NCBI GenBank assembly: GCA_937926065.1
Contig: CALANM010000115.1
Coordinates: 1-14,723, forward strand
Direction of reading: 5' to 3'
From: an uncultured Microbacterium sp.
Lineage (GTDB): Bacteria > Actinomycetota > Actinomycetes > Actinomycetales > Microbacteriaceae
Length of the DNA stretch: 14,723 nucleotides
The notes beneath the pieces were generated by a model. That model had not been told where the DNA came from, did not search any database, and was given only the letters and a program-made list of their open reading frames with translations. Within the stretch, counting starts at the first letter, position 1. Each line of letters begins with the position of its first letter. Position numbers and translations under genes: made by a program. Of this stretch, positions 7,273 through 14,080 are shown in pieces.

Positions 7273-8754
7273 TCACGCCGGGTCGTCGGGGCGTGCCGGC
7301 AGCCGCAGCTCGAACGTGGTCGATCCGGGCACGCTGTCGACCGTGAGCGTGCCACCGTGCGCGTCGACGATCGCCTTCGCGATGGCGAGGCCGAGACCCG
7401 TTCCGCCTGTCTTGCGCGCGCGCGACGCGTCGGCGCGCGCGAACCGCTCGAACAGCTCATCGGCGATCTTCGGGTCGATGCCAGGACCGTCATCGTGCAC
7501 GCGCACGACCGCCTCCGTGCCTTCCAGGCCCACCGAGGCCACGACACGGGTGTCTGCGGGGGTGTGCACGCGCGCATTGGTCAGAAGGTTCGCCACCACC
7601 TGGTGGAGTCGCCCGCCGTCACCGGCGACGATCACGGGGACGTCGCCCACCTCGAGCACCCACTCGTGGTCGGATCCGGCGGCCTGAGCGTCGGCGGTGG
7701 CGTCGACGACGAGGCGGCGAAGGTCGACGCTGCTGTAGACGAGCTCCTTGCCCTCGTCGAGGCGTGCCAGCAGCAGGAGGTCCTCCACGAGCGTCGTCAT
7801 GCGCAGCGACGCCGCCTGGATGCGCTCCAGGCCCTGTTGCGAGTGGGCGGCGGCCCCCGATGCAGGCTGATCTGCGGTGCGCAGCGCCTTCAACGACAGC
7901 TCCGAGTAGCCGCGGATCGCCGCCAGCGGGGTGCGCAGTTCATGGCTGGCGTCGGCGACGAACGCGCGCATCCGCTCCTCGTTGCGCTGCCGTGCCACGA
8001 GTGACGCGTCGACGTGGTCGAGCAGCGTGTTCAGCGCCGCGCCGACCTGGCCGATCTCGTCGGAGCCGGCGGCTTCGGCCTCCGGGACGCGCTCCGTGAT
8101 GCGCACATCGCCCGAGGCGAGCGGCCGGGCGGCCACGCGTGCGGCCGTATCGGCCACCGACCGCAGCGGTGCGAGCGACTGCCGGATGACGAACGCGATG
8201 ACGGCGGCGAGCACGAGCAGGCCGCCGAGGGTCAGAAGGGCGACCGTCGTGAGGATCTGGGTGACGGTCGTGGCCAGCTCGGACGTCGGCATGCCGACCG
8301 CGATGAAGCCGCTGCTCGTGCTCCCCTGCAGCCGGATGCGGTACGAGCCGAGCCCGTCGACGACGGCATCGCCCCAGCCCTCCTGGTCGATGCTCGTGAT
8401 GCTTCCCAGGATCCAGCGGATCTCGGGCTGGCTGAGCACTTCGACCGTCTCGTCGTCGGCGACGTAGGCGCCGCTCGTCCCGGAGATGTTCTGCACGATG
8501 AGGAGCGTCCCCACCTCCTGCCGCCCGTCAGCCAGGACATCGGATGCCATGCCCGTCGGCAGCACGCGCACACGGCTCGCAGCGGAGACGACCTTTGCGT
8601 CGAGGTTCTCGGCCAGGAGCGAACGCAGGATCGCTCCTGTCGCGAAGCCGATCACAACGAGGATGAGCGCCACGAGCGAGACGACCGCCACGATCATGCG
8701 GGTCTGCAGGCTCCAGTGCCGCGGCTTCAGCAGGCGGGTGCCGGGCCAGGTCAC
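7273..8754 (-). CDS. Two-component sensor histidine kinase
   Basis: A 493-residue membrane kinase. TM1 is at about 20-43, an extracytosolic sensor region of roughly 120 residues follows, TM2 is at about 163-190, and HAMP covers about 191-245. The HisKA domain has the phospho-acceptor His271 in ASHELRTPLAAIRGY. The HATPase domain has the N box with Asn393 (LLTNARVHTP), DDGPGIDP and GTGLGLAI near 451-458. It should phosphorylate the regulator encoded 58 nt upstream in the same transcript. The sensor region has no motif I recognise, so the signal is unknown. The start is GTG 8754, with AGGATCG about 5-8 nt upstream. The gene ends convergently, 52 bp from the flavin operon. Confidence 0.95.
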   Translation of the reverse strand: MTWPGTRLLKPRHWSLQTRMIVAVVSLVALILVVIGFATGAILRSLLAENLDAKVVSAASRVRVLPTGMASDVLADGRQEVGTLLIVQNISGTSGAYVADDETVEVLSQPEIRWILGSITSIDQEGWGDAVVDGLGSYRIRLQGSTSSGFIAVGMPTSELATTVTQILTTVALLTLGGLLVLAAVIAFVIRQSLAPLRSVADTAARVAARPLASGDVRITERVPEAEAAGSDEIGQVGAALNTLLDHVDASLVARQRNEERMRAFVADASHELRTPLAAIRGYSELSLKALRTADQPASGAAAHSQQGLERIQAASLRMTTLVEDLLLLARLDEGKELVYSSVDLRRLVVDATADAQAAGSDHEWVLEVGDVPVIVAGDGGRLHQVVANLLTNARVHTPADTRVVASVGLEGTEAVVRVHDDGPGIDPKIADELFERFARADASRARKTGGTGLGLAIAKAIVDAHGGTLTVDSVPGSTTFELRLPARPDDPA

Positions 8755-8812
8755 GAGGCGATCCTGGCTGTGGCCCGCGACGCGGCGCGGGAGAGCGGGA
8801 GCGTCATGTCGG

Positions 8813-9541
8813 TCACTGCGGTGCTTTGATCATGTAGCCCACGCCGCGCACGGTGTGGATGAGCGGATCCCGGCCCGCGTCGATCTTCTTGCGCAGGTAG
8901 GAGATGTACAGCTCGACGACGCTGGAGCGGCCGCCGAAGTCGTAGTTCCACACCCGGTCGAGGATCTGAGCCTTCGAGACCACGCGGCGCTGGTTGCGCA
9001 TGAGAAAGCGCAGAAGCTCGAACTCGGTCGCCGTCAGCTCGATCTCGTCGTCGCCGCGCTGCACCTCGTGCGAGTCCTCGTTGAGTGTCAGATCTCCCAC
9101 GCGCAGGATCGGGTCGGCATCACTGGTGATGCCGGTGCCGGCGCGGCGCATGAGTCCCCGCAGCCGCGCCACGACCTCCTCGAGACTGAACGGCTTGGTC
9201 ACGTAGTCGTCTCCGCCCGCCGTCAGCCCTGCGATGCGGTCGGCCACGGCGTCTTTCGCCGTCAGGAAGAGCACCGGAACGTTGTTGCCGCTGTGGCGCA
9301 GCCGCTGCAGCACGCTCATGCCGTCGAGGTCGGGCATCATGATGTCGAGCACCAGCGCATCGGGGTCGAATTCCCGGGCCATCGTCAGCGCCTGGTAGCC
9401 GGACCCCGCGGTCCGCACATCCCATCCCTCCATGCGCAGCGCCATCGACAGGAGGTCGGTGAGCATCGCCTCGTCGTCGACGACGAGTACGCGCAGCGGG
9501 GAGCCGTCGGGGCGGCGGAGTGCGGGGGCCGGGTCGTTCAT
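8813..9541 (-). CDS. OmpR/PhoB-family response regulator
   Basis: A 242-residue DNA-binding regulator paired with the kinase that follows it. The receiver domain (about 16-130) has the acidic pair Asp22/Asp23, the phospho-acceptor Asp66 in LDIMMPDLDG, switch Thr93 (LFLTAKD) and Lys115 (VTKPFS). The winged-helix domain (about 145-242) shows LTATEFELLRFL, the recognition-helix region GGRSSVVELYISYLRKKID and the wing motif HTVRGVGYM. ATG 9541 is preferred over ATG 9550, because GGGAGA on the minus strand (9551-9556) is 9 nt from the former and directly abuts the latter. Three CTATG repeats just upstream suggest autoregulation. The targets are not evident. Confidence 0.95.
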   Translation of the reverse strand: MNDPAPALRRPDGSPLRVLVVDDEAMLTDLLSMALRMEGWDVRTAGSGYQALTMAREFDPDALVLDIMMPDLDGMSVLQRLRHSGNNVPVLFLTAKDAVADRIAGLTAGGDDYVTKPFSLEEVVARLRGLMRRAGTGITSDADPILRVGDLTLNEDSHEVQRGDDEIELTATEFELLRFLMRNQRRVVSKAQILDRVWNYDFGGRSSVVELYISYLRKKIDAGRDPLIHTVRGVGYMIKAPQ

Positions 9542-9563
9542 GGCTCTCATTCTCCCGGTGGAG

Positions 9564-9591
9564 CTATGAGGTTCCTATGGAGAGAGCTATG
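9564..9591 (-). promoter_or_regulatory. Three direct CTATG repeats, probable response-regulator binding site
   Basis: On the + strand CTATG occurs at 9564-9568, 9575-9579 and 9587-9591 (CATAG on the coding strand of the regulator), with spacings of 11 and 12 bp. Direct repeats about one helical turn apart are the usual binding pattern of OmpR/PhoB-type regulators, which bind head to tail. The array lies 23 to 50 bp upstream of the regulator start, fitting autoregulation. The binding itself is inferred. Confidence 0.55.
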
Positions 9592-9601
9592 CGCCGACTG
9601 T

Positions 9602-9616
9602 GAGACGCAGCGTCTC
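9602..9616 (-). terminator. Hairpin after the VanZ-like gene
   Basis: GAGACG-CAG-CGTCTC is a perfect 6-bp stem with a 3-nt loop, 6 nt past the VanZ-like stop codon and just before the regulator's control region. It could end the gluconate-cluster transcript. The stem is short and lacks a U-tract, so strength is doubtful; a protein-binding role is also possible. Confidence 0.4.
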
Positions 9617-9622
9617 CACGTG

Positions 9623-10060
9623 TCAGCGGCGCGGTCTCGAAGGCGACAGCAGGAAGGCGAGCAGCAGCATCAGCAGCATCCCGACGACCGCCCCCAGCGT
9701 GTTGGAGAGGAGGTCGCGCGGGTCGGCGACGCGCGTGTCGAGGAACGAGGCCTGTGCGAACTCGATCGCGGCGCTCACCGCGAGGCCGAGCACCGGAGCC
9801 GTCCACCAGCCCCGCACGCCGAACCACAGCACCGCGAAGATGCCGAGCGGCACGAACATCGCCACATTGGCGGCGAACTCGACCCGCTCGAACGTGATCC
9901 AGGCCGTGGCCTCCCGCCCCGCGAACCAGGCGAGCAGGCGATCGAGCGCCGACGCGATGTCCGACCCGTACGGGCGGGCGCGCAGAGTGATCCACGCGAC
10001 CGCCCACAGGTAGAGCGCCGACAGGAGGGCGAGCACGACGCGCGCCGCCACGCGATGCAC
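9623..10060 (-). CDS. VanZ-like family membrane protein
   Basis: A 145-residue protein with four hydrophobic segments, near residues 7-25, 62-82, 86-104 and 122-140. The VanZ-like pattern is visible: RVEFAANVAMFVPLG in the middle, a conserved acidic helix SAAIEFAQASF, then RVADPRDLLSNTLGAVVG. The family is named after a teicoplanin-resistance gene, but most chromosomal members have no established function and nothing here suggests resistance. It starts with GTG 10060, 29 nt after the gnd stop and on the same strand, so it may be read from the gluconate transcript. No clear ribosome-binding site is seen. The C-terminus is a basic SPSRPRR tail. Confidence 0.85.
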   Translation of the reverse strand: MHRVAARVVLALLSALYLWAVAWITLRARPYGSDIASALDRLLAWFAGREATAWITFERVEFAANVAMFVPLGIFAVLWFGVRGWWTAPVLGLAVSAAIEFAQASFLDTRVADPRDLLSNTLGAVVGMLLMLLLAFLLSPSRPRR

Positions 10061-10089
10061 GCGCAGCGCGGTCGGCTCGTCAGCGCGGC

Positions 10090-11556
10090 TCAGTGCGTGT
10101 CCTCCGCCTCGACCTCGGAGCGGTCACCCGACCACAGCGTGTGGAAGGTGCCCTCCTTGTCGACGCGGCGGTAGGTGTGCGCGCCGAAGAAGTCGCGCTG
10201 ACCCTGGATGAGGGCGGCCGGCAGACGCGAGGCGCGCAGGCCGTCGTAGTAGGCGAGAGACGACGAGAAGGCCGGAGCGGGGATGCCGGCGCCGGCGGCG
10301 ACCTGGACGATCTCACGCCAGGCGTCCTGAGCTCGTCCGAGCGCCTCGACGAAGTACGGCGCAGTCAGCAGCACGGGCAGCTCGGGTTCCGCGTCATACG
10401 CCTCGGCGATGCGGTTGAGGAACTGGGCGCGGATGATGCAGCCGCCGCGCCAGATCTTGCTGATGGCGCCCAGATCGATGTTCCAGCCGTACTGGGCGGC
10501 ACCGGCGCGGATCTCGTCGAAGCCCTGCGAGTAGGCGACGATCTTCGAGGCGTACAGCGCAAGGCGCACCTGCTCGACGAAGGCGTCAGCGTCGTCGACC
10601 GTGAAACCGTCCTCGGCGGGCCCGGGAAGGCCGCCGGCGACGTCGCGCTGCTCGCGGTGGCTCGACAGCGATCGCGCGAAGGTCGCCTCGGCGATGCCGG
10701 ACACGGGCACGCCCAGGTCGAGAGCGGTCTGCACCGTCCAGGCGCCCGTGCCCTTGGCGCCTGCCTCATCGACGATGACGTCGACGAGCGGCCGGCCGGT
10801 GGCGCCGTCGGTCTGGCGCAGCACCTCGGCGGTGATCTCGATGAGGTAGCTCTCGAGCTCGCCGCGGTTCCACTCGGCGAAGATGTCGGCGATCTCGGCG
10901 GGCGACTTGCCCGTGCCGCGGCGGATGAGATCGTAGGCCTCGGCGATCAGCTGCATGTCGGCGTACTCGATGCCGTTGTGCACCATCTTCACGAAGTGGC
11001 CTGCGCCGTCATGGCCGACGTGCGTCACGCAGGGCTCGCCCTCGGCGACGGCGGCGATCGACTTGAGGATCGGTCCGAGCGTGACCCACGCCTCGTCCGG
11101 GCCGCCGGGCATGAGGGACGGACCGTTGAGGGCGCCCTCCTCGCCGCCCGACACGCCCATGCCCACGAAGTTGAAGCCGCGCTCGCGCACTGTCTTCTCG
11201 CGGCGGATCGTGTCAGTGAACAGCGAGTTGCCGCCGTCGATGATGATGTCGCCGGCGTCGAACACCTTCATGAGCTCTTCGATGACGGCGTCGGTGGGGA
11301 AGCCCGCCTTCACCATGATGATCGCGGTGCGCGGCTTCTGCAGCGACGCGGCGAACTCCTCGTACGAGAACGCCGGGACGAAGCCTGCCTCCGGGTGCTC
11401 CGCGATCAGCTCGTCGGTCTTGGCGCGGCTGCGGTTGTACACGGCCACCGTGTTGCCTTCGCGCGAGGCGAGGTTGCGGGCCAGGTTCGAGCCCATGACC
11501 GCGAGTCCGACGACTCCGATGTTGGCGCTGGGCTGGGCGGATTCGGTAGCGGGCAC
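10090..11556 (-). CDS. gnd: 6-phosphogluconate dehydrogenase (decarboxylating)
   Basis: A 488-residue cytoplasmic enzyme that oxidises 6-phosphogluconate to ribulose-5-phosphate and CO2, making NADPH. The N-terminal Rossmann fold shows GVVGLAVMGSNLARN and YNRSRAKTDEL, a form usually linked to NADP. The signature IIIDGGNS is near residue 101. The substrate-binding stretch GVSGGEEGALNGPSLMPGG, the catalytic-type Lys in HFVKMVHNGIEY, and the C-terminal domain with GAKGTGAWTVQ, IWRGGCIIRA and QGQRDFFGAHTY are all present. GTG 11556 is taken as start because GGAGGAG lies 6 nt upstream and the product then has the usual family length. The same frame opens further upstream at ATG 11631, which overlaps the gntK stop as ATGA and would add 25 residues. 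It is the third gene of the gluconate cluster. Confidence 0.96.
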   Translation of the reverse strand: MPATESAQPSANIGVVGLAVMGSNLARNLASREGNTVAVYNRSRAKTDELIAEHPEAGFVPAFSYEEFAASLQKPRTAIIMVKAGFPTDAVIEELMKVFDAGDIIIDGGNSLFTDTIRREKTVRERGFNFVGMGVSGGEEGALNGPSLMPGGPDEAWVTLGPILKSIAAVAEGEPCVTHVGHDGAGHFVKMVHNGIEYADMQLIAEAYDLIRRGTGKSPAEIADIFAEWNRGELESYLIEITAEVLRQTDGATGRPLVDVIVDEAGAKGTGAWTVQTALDLGVPVSGIAEATFARSLSSHREQRDVAGGLPGPAEDGFTVDDADAFVEQVRLALYASKIVAYSQGFDEIRAGAAQYGWNIDLGAISKIWRGGCIIRAQFLNRIAEAYDAEPELPVLLTAPYFVEALGRAQDAWREIVQVAAGAGIPAPAFSSSLAYYDGLRASRLPAALIQGQRDFFGAHTYRRVDKEGTFHTLWSGDRSEVEAEDTH

Positions 11557-11562
11557 GGAAAG

Positions 11563-11569
11563 CTCCTCC
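11563..11569 (-). promoter_or_regulatory. Strong ribosome-binding site deciding the gnd start
   Basis: GGAGGAG on the minus strand lies 6 nt before GTG 11556. It supports that start rather than the in-frame ATG at 11631, which has no good ribosome-binding site of its own. Confidence 0.75.
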
Positions 11570-11627
11570 AGAAGATGCGGGATGGTCTCAGCGTAGTCGC
11601 TCACGCGTCGGCGGCAGGGGCGTGACG

Positions 11628-12149
11628 TCATGAACGTGGGTCGGCGAGCCCGAGGCAGGCGATGACCTCTTCGATCTGCTCCTCGGGCGTCTGGTCGACA
11701 TCGACCGAGATGTGCTGCTCATCGGGCCCGGGGTCCTCGAGCGTGCGGAACTGCGAGTCGAGCAGCGCAGGGGGCATGAAGTGTCCCTGGCGGCGCATCA
11801 TGCGCTGCAGGATCAGCTCGCGGTCGCCCGTGAAGTGCACGAACGTCACCTCCGGGCGGCGCAGCACGTCGCGGTACCGACGGCGGAGCGCTGAGCACGT
11901 GATGACGCCGGGCTCGCCGCGCGCGATGCGCTCGTCGATCCATCCGGCGACGATCTCGAGCCACGGCATCCGGTCGTCGTCGGTGAGCGCGTGGCCTGCT
12001 GCCATCTTGGCGACGTTCGCGGCAGGGTGGAGGTCGTCTCCCTCCTGGAACGGCCAGCCGAGCCGGCCCGAGAGCATCGCGGCGACGGTCGACTTGCCGG
12101 TCGACGAGACGCCCATGAAGACGAGGACGCGGGGAGTGGATGCGGTCAT
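11628..12149 (-). CDS. gntK: Gluconokinase (GntK type)
   Basis: A 173-residue cytoplasmic kinase that phosphorylates gluconate to 6-phosphogluconate with ATP. The P-loop is GVSSTGKST at about residues 13-21, where most relatives read GVSGSGKST. Other gluconokinase marks are FQEGDDLHPAANVAKMAAGHALTDDDRMPWL, the SALRRRYRDVLR segment, FVHFTGDRELI and RQGHFMPPALLDSQF. The length is normal for the family. ATG 12149 follows the gntP stop after 10 nt and has GAGG about 8 nt upstream. The product feeds gnd, the next gene. The TGA stop shares bases with an unused ATG in the gnd frame. Confidence 0.96.
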   Translation of the reverse strand: MTASTPRVLVFMGVSSTGKSTVAAMLSGRLGWPFQEGDDLHPAANVAKMAAGHALTDDDRMPWLEIVAGWIDERIARGEPGVITCSALRRRYRDVLRRPEVTFVHFTGDRELILQRMMRRQGHFMPPALLDSQFRTLEDPGPDEQHISVDVDQTPEEQIEEVIACLGLADPRS

Positions 12150-12159
12150 GCTGGAAGCC

Positions 12160-13560
12160 TCACACGAACAGGCTCAGCAGGAGCACACCGGCCAGTCCGG
12201 TCACGGAGATGAGGCACTCCAGCACGGTCCAGGTCTTGAGCGTCTGGGGGATGTCGAGACGGAAGTACTCCTTGATGAGCCAGAAGCCGGCGTCGTTGAC
12301 GTGTGACAGGAAGACCGAGCCGGAGCCGATCGCGAGCACGAGGAGCGCGACCATGGGTCCGTCGAGCGTCGCGGTGAGCGGCTCCAGGATGCCGGCCGCG
12401 GTGATGGTGGCGACGGTCGCCGAGCCGGTCGCGACGCGGATGACCACCGCGACGAGCCAGGCGAGCACCAGCACGGAGATCGACGAGCCCGACACGAGGT
12501 CTGCGATGACCTGGCCGATGCCGGTGTCGATGAGCACCTGCTTGAGGCCGCCGCCGGCGCCGACGATGAGGAGGATGCCGGCGATCGGGCCGAGGGAGGA
12601 GCTGACGATCTCGCCGATGCGCCCACGGTCGAACCCCGCACCGCCGCCGAGGACGATGAAGCCGACGATGACGGCGAGGAGAAGGGCGATCACCGGGGTG
12701 CCGAGGAAGTCGAGCGCGACCTTCCACACCTCGTCGGAGCCGGGAGCGGCGATCTCGGCGATCGCCTTGAAGAGCATGAGCGCGACCGGGAGCAGGATGC
12801 TGGCGAGCGTCATGCCGAACGACGGGCGGCGGGTCTGCTGCGCGCCGGTGTCCTCGGCGGAGAGGAACAGATCCGGGACGGGCACGTCGACCCACTTGGC
12901 CGCAAACCGGGCGAACAGCGGGCCCGAGACGATGACGGCGGGGATCGCGACGATGACGCCGAAGGCGAGAGTGAGGCCGAGGTTGGCGCCCAGCGCGTCG
13001 ATCGCCGCGAGTGGCCCGGGGTGCGGCGGCACGAGGCCGTGCATGGCCGACAGGCCCGCGAGGGTGGGGATGGCGATCCTCATGAGCGAGACGCCGGACC
13101 GGCGGGCGACGAGGATGATGACGGGGACGAGGAGCACGAGGCCCACCTCGAAGAACATCGGCAGGCCGATGATGGCGCCGATGAGCCCCATGACCCAGGG
13201 AAGGCTGCGCGGAGTCGCCCGCACCACGAGGGTGTCGACGATGCGGTCGGCTCCGCCGGAGTCGGCGAGGAGCTTGCCGTAGATCGCGCCCAGAGCGACG
13301 AGGATGCCGACTCCGCCCATCGTGGAGCCGAAGCCGGCGCTGAAGCTCGTGATGGTCGTGCCGATCTCCATGCCGGCGATCGCGCCGGTGGCCAGGGCGC
13401 CGATCATGAGCGAGAGGAACGGGTGGAGCTTCACCCATGTGATCAGGAGCACGATCAGCGCGATGCCGACGGCGGCTGCGGTGATCAGCTGGGCGGGGGC
13501 GGGCGCGGCTGCTTCGACTGCGGCAGCGAGGGGGAGTGCGGTGAGGGCGGCGACGGCCAT
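12160..13560 (-). CDS. gntP: Gluconate:H+ symporter (GntP family permease)
   Basis: A 466-residue inner-membrane transporter with about 12-14 hydrophobic segments, importing gluconate or a related sugar acid with protons. Family motifs are AGFGSTMGGVGILVALGAIYGKLLADSGGA near residue 70, IGLPMFFEVGLVLL near 115, the highly conserved MHGLVPPHPGP near 160, and SHVNDAGFWLIKEYF near 425. The start ATG 13560 has GAGGAAG 3 nt upstream. It is the first gene of the gntP-gntK-gnd run and is divergent from the GntR-type regulator. Pairing with gluconokinase and 6-phosphogluconate dehydrogenase makes gluconate the likely substrate, though other aldonates cannot be excluded. Confidence 0.95.
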   Translation of the reverse strand: MAVAALTALPLAAAVEAAAPAPAQLITAAAVGIALIVLLITWVKLHPFLSLMIGALATGAIAGMEIGTTITSFSAGFGSTMGGVGILVALGAIYGKLLADSGGADRIVDTLVVRATPRSLPWVMGLIGAIIGLPMFFEVGLVLLVPVIILVARRSGVSLMRIAIPTLAGLSAMHGLVPPHPGPLAAIDALGANLGLTLAFGVIVAIPAVIVSGPLFARFAAKWVDVPVPDLFLSAEDTGAQQTRRPSFGMTLASILLPVALMLFKAIAEIAAPGSDEVWKVALDFLGTPVIALLLAVIVGFIVLGGGAGFDRGRIGEIVSSSLGPIAGILLIVGAGGGLKQVLIDTGIGQVIADLVSGSSISVLVLAWLVAVVIRVATGSATVATITAAGILEPLTATLDGPMVALLVLAIGSGSVFLSHVNDAGFWLIKEYFRLDIPQTLKTWTVLECLISVTGLAGVLLLSLFV

Positions 13561-13618
13561 GAGCTTCCTCGATCTGGCTGGGGGATGCGCGGCGAGGCGA
13601 CGGCCACCAGCGCGTTAT

Positions 13619-13629
13619 TTGTCATACAT
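13619..13629. promoter_or_regulatory. Operator-like TGT-N3-ACA motif near the gntP promoter
   Basis: TTGTCATACAT fits ten of eleven positions of the TNGTNNNACNA pattern known for FadR-subfamily regulators. It lies in an AT-rich patch (TTATTTGTCATACATAAAAG) that stands out in this GC-rich genome and is probably the -10 region of gntP, about 60 bp before its start. Binding by the divergent regulator is inferred. Confidence 0.4.
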
Positions 13630-13657
13630 AAAAGCACAGCGGGCGACGAATTGCACG

Positions 13658-13669
13658 ATGTGATCACAT
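13658..13669. promoter_or_regulatory. Perfect 12-bp palindrome, candidate GntR operator
   Basis: ATGTGATCACAT is a perfect palindrome near the middle of the 160-bp divergent gap between gntP and the regulator gene. A dimeric GntR-type repressor is the natural candidate. The half-site TGTGA also resembles CRP/GlxR sites, but these need a 6-bp spacer that is absent here. Confidence 0.5.
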
Positions 13670-13684
13670 GAGGACCGTCACATG

Positions 13685-13720
13685 TTGGTCATGGGCGGTC
13701 CGCCTGGTCATAATCGAGAC
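13685..13720 (+). promoter_or_regulatory. Promoter of a leaderless GntR regulator transcript
   Basis: TTGGTC (13685-13690) and CATAAT (13709-13714) are separated by 18 bp. The ATG at 13721 begins 7 nt after the -10 element, just where transcription should start. No ribosome-binding site precedes the ATG (only CGAGAC), so the mRNA is probably leaderless, as is common in actinobacteria. The repeat TGGTCAT occurs at 13686-13692 and 13705-13711 across the promoter and may be an extra operator. Confidence 0.5.
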
Positions 13721-14077
13721 ATGACCGACCCCGGCTACGGCAGCCCCGTGCACGAGGCGCTCGTGGACGCCCTCGGCACCGCGATCGTGCAGGGCGACTA
13801 TGCGCCGGGCGCGCGCCCGGCCACGGTCGAGCTGGCCGAGCAGCACGGCGTCTCGCGCTCGGCGGCCCGCGAGGTCGTCCGCGTGCTCGAGACCTACGGC
13901 CTTGTGAGGGTGCGCCGCAAGGCGGGCGTTGAGGTGCTGCCGCGCAGCCGGTGGAACGTCTACGCCCCGGAGGTGCTCGCGTGGCGCCTGGGCGGCCCTG
14001 ACCGCGCGGAGCAGCTGCGAGAGCTCGGGCAGCTGCGCAGCGCCGTCGAGCCCCTTGCGGCGCGACTGGCGGCCGCC
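13721..14077 (+). CDS. GntR/FadR-type transcriptional regulator, N-terminal part only
   Basis: About 118 residues of a regulator that is normally near 230-240. Residues ~8-75 form the GntR winged helix-turn-helix (LGTAIVQGDYAPGARPATVELAEQHGVSRSAAREVVRVLETYGLVRVRRKAGVEV). Residues ~85-118 begin the FadR-type C-terminal ligand domain (LRELGQLRSAVEPLAARLAA). The frame then passes, without a stop, into unrelated carboxylase sequence. The intact regulator would bind a gluconate-pathway metabolite and repress the divergent gntP-gntK-gnd genes. The start is ATG 13721, immediately after a promoter and without a ribosome-binding site. The break most likely reflects a chimeric sequence join rather than a natural short gene. 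Confidence 0.85.
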
Positions 14078-14080
14078 TGC
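14066..14080. other. Chimeric junction
   Basis: This is where a GntR/FadR regulator changes to acyl-CoA carboxylase within one open frame. The shared stretch reads L-A-A-A-C and contains the perfect palindrome GGCGGCCGCC (14068-14077), which includes a NotI site. Such short GC homology is typical of false assembly joins, amplification chimeras or illegitimate recombination. The exact base of the switch cannot be fixed because Ala-rich sequence suits both sides. Confidence 0.75.

Noticed and set aside
5100..7577. 825-residue minus-strand open frame opposite apbE and the membrane reductase
   Set aside because: It crosses the ends of three real genes, has biased charged composition and no recognisable domain.
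4352..9541. Two-component system as direct regulator of the flavin operon
   Set aside because: The genes are adjacent but convergent, and the CTATG repeats seen before the regulator are absent from the flavin operon leader; adjacency alone is not enough.
10093..11625. 510-residue plus-strand open frame opposite gnd
   Set aside because: It is a mirror frame of gnd with no motif; gnd is unmistakable on the other strand.
13658..13669. CRP/GlxR-type site
   Set aside because: The TGTGA and TCACA half-sites overlap directly to give a 12-bp palindrome; the 6-bp spacer needed by this family is missing.
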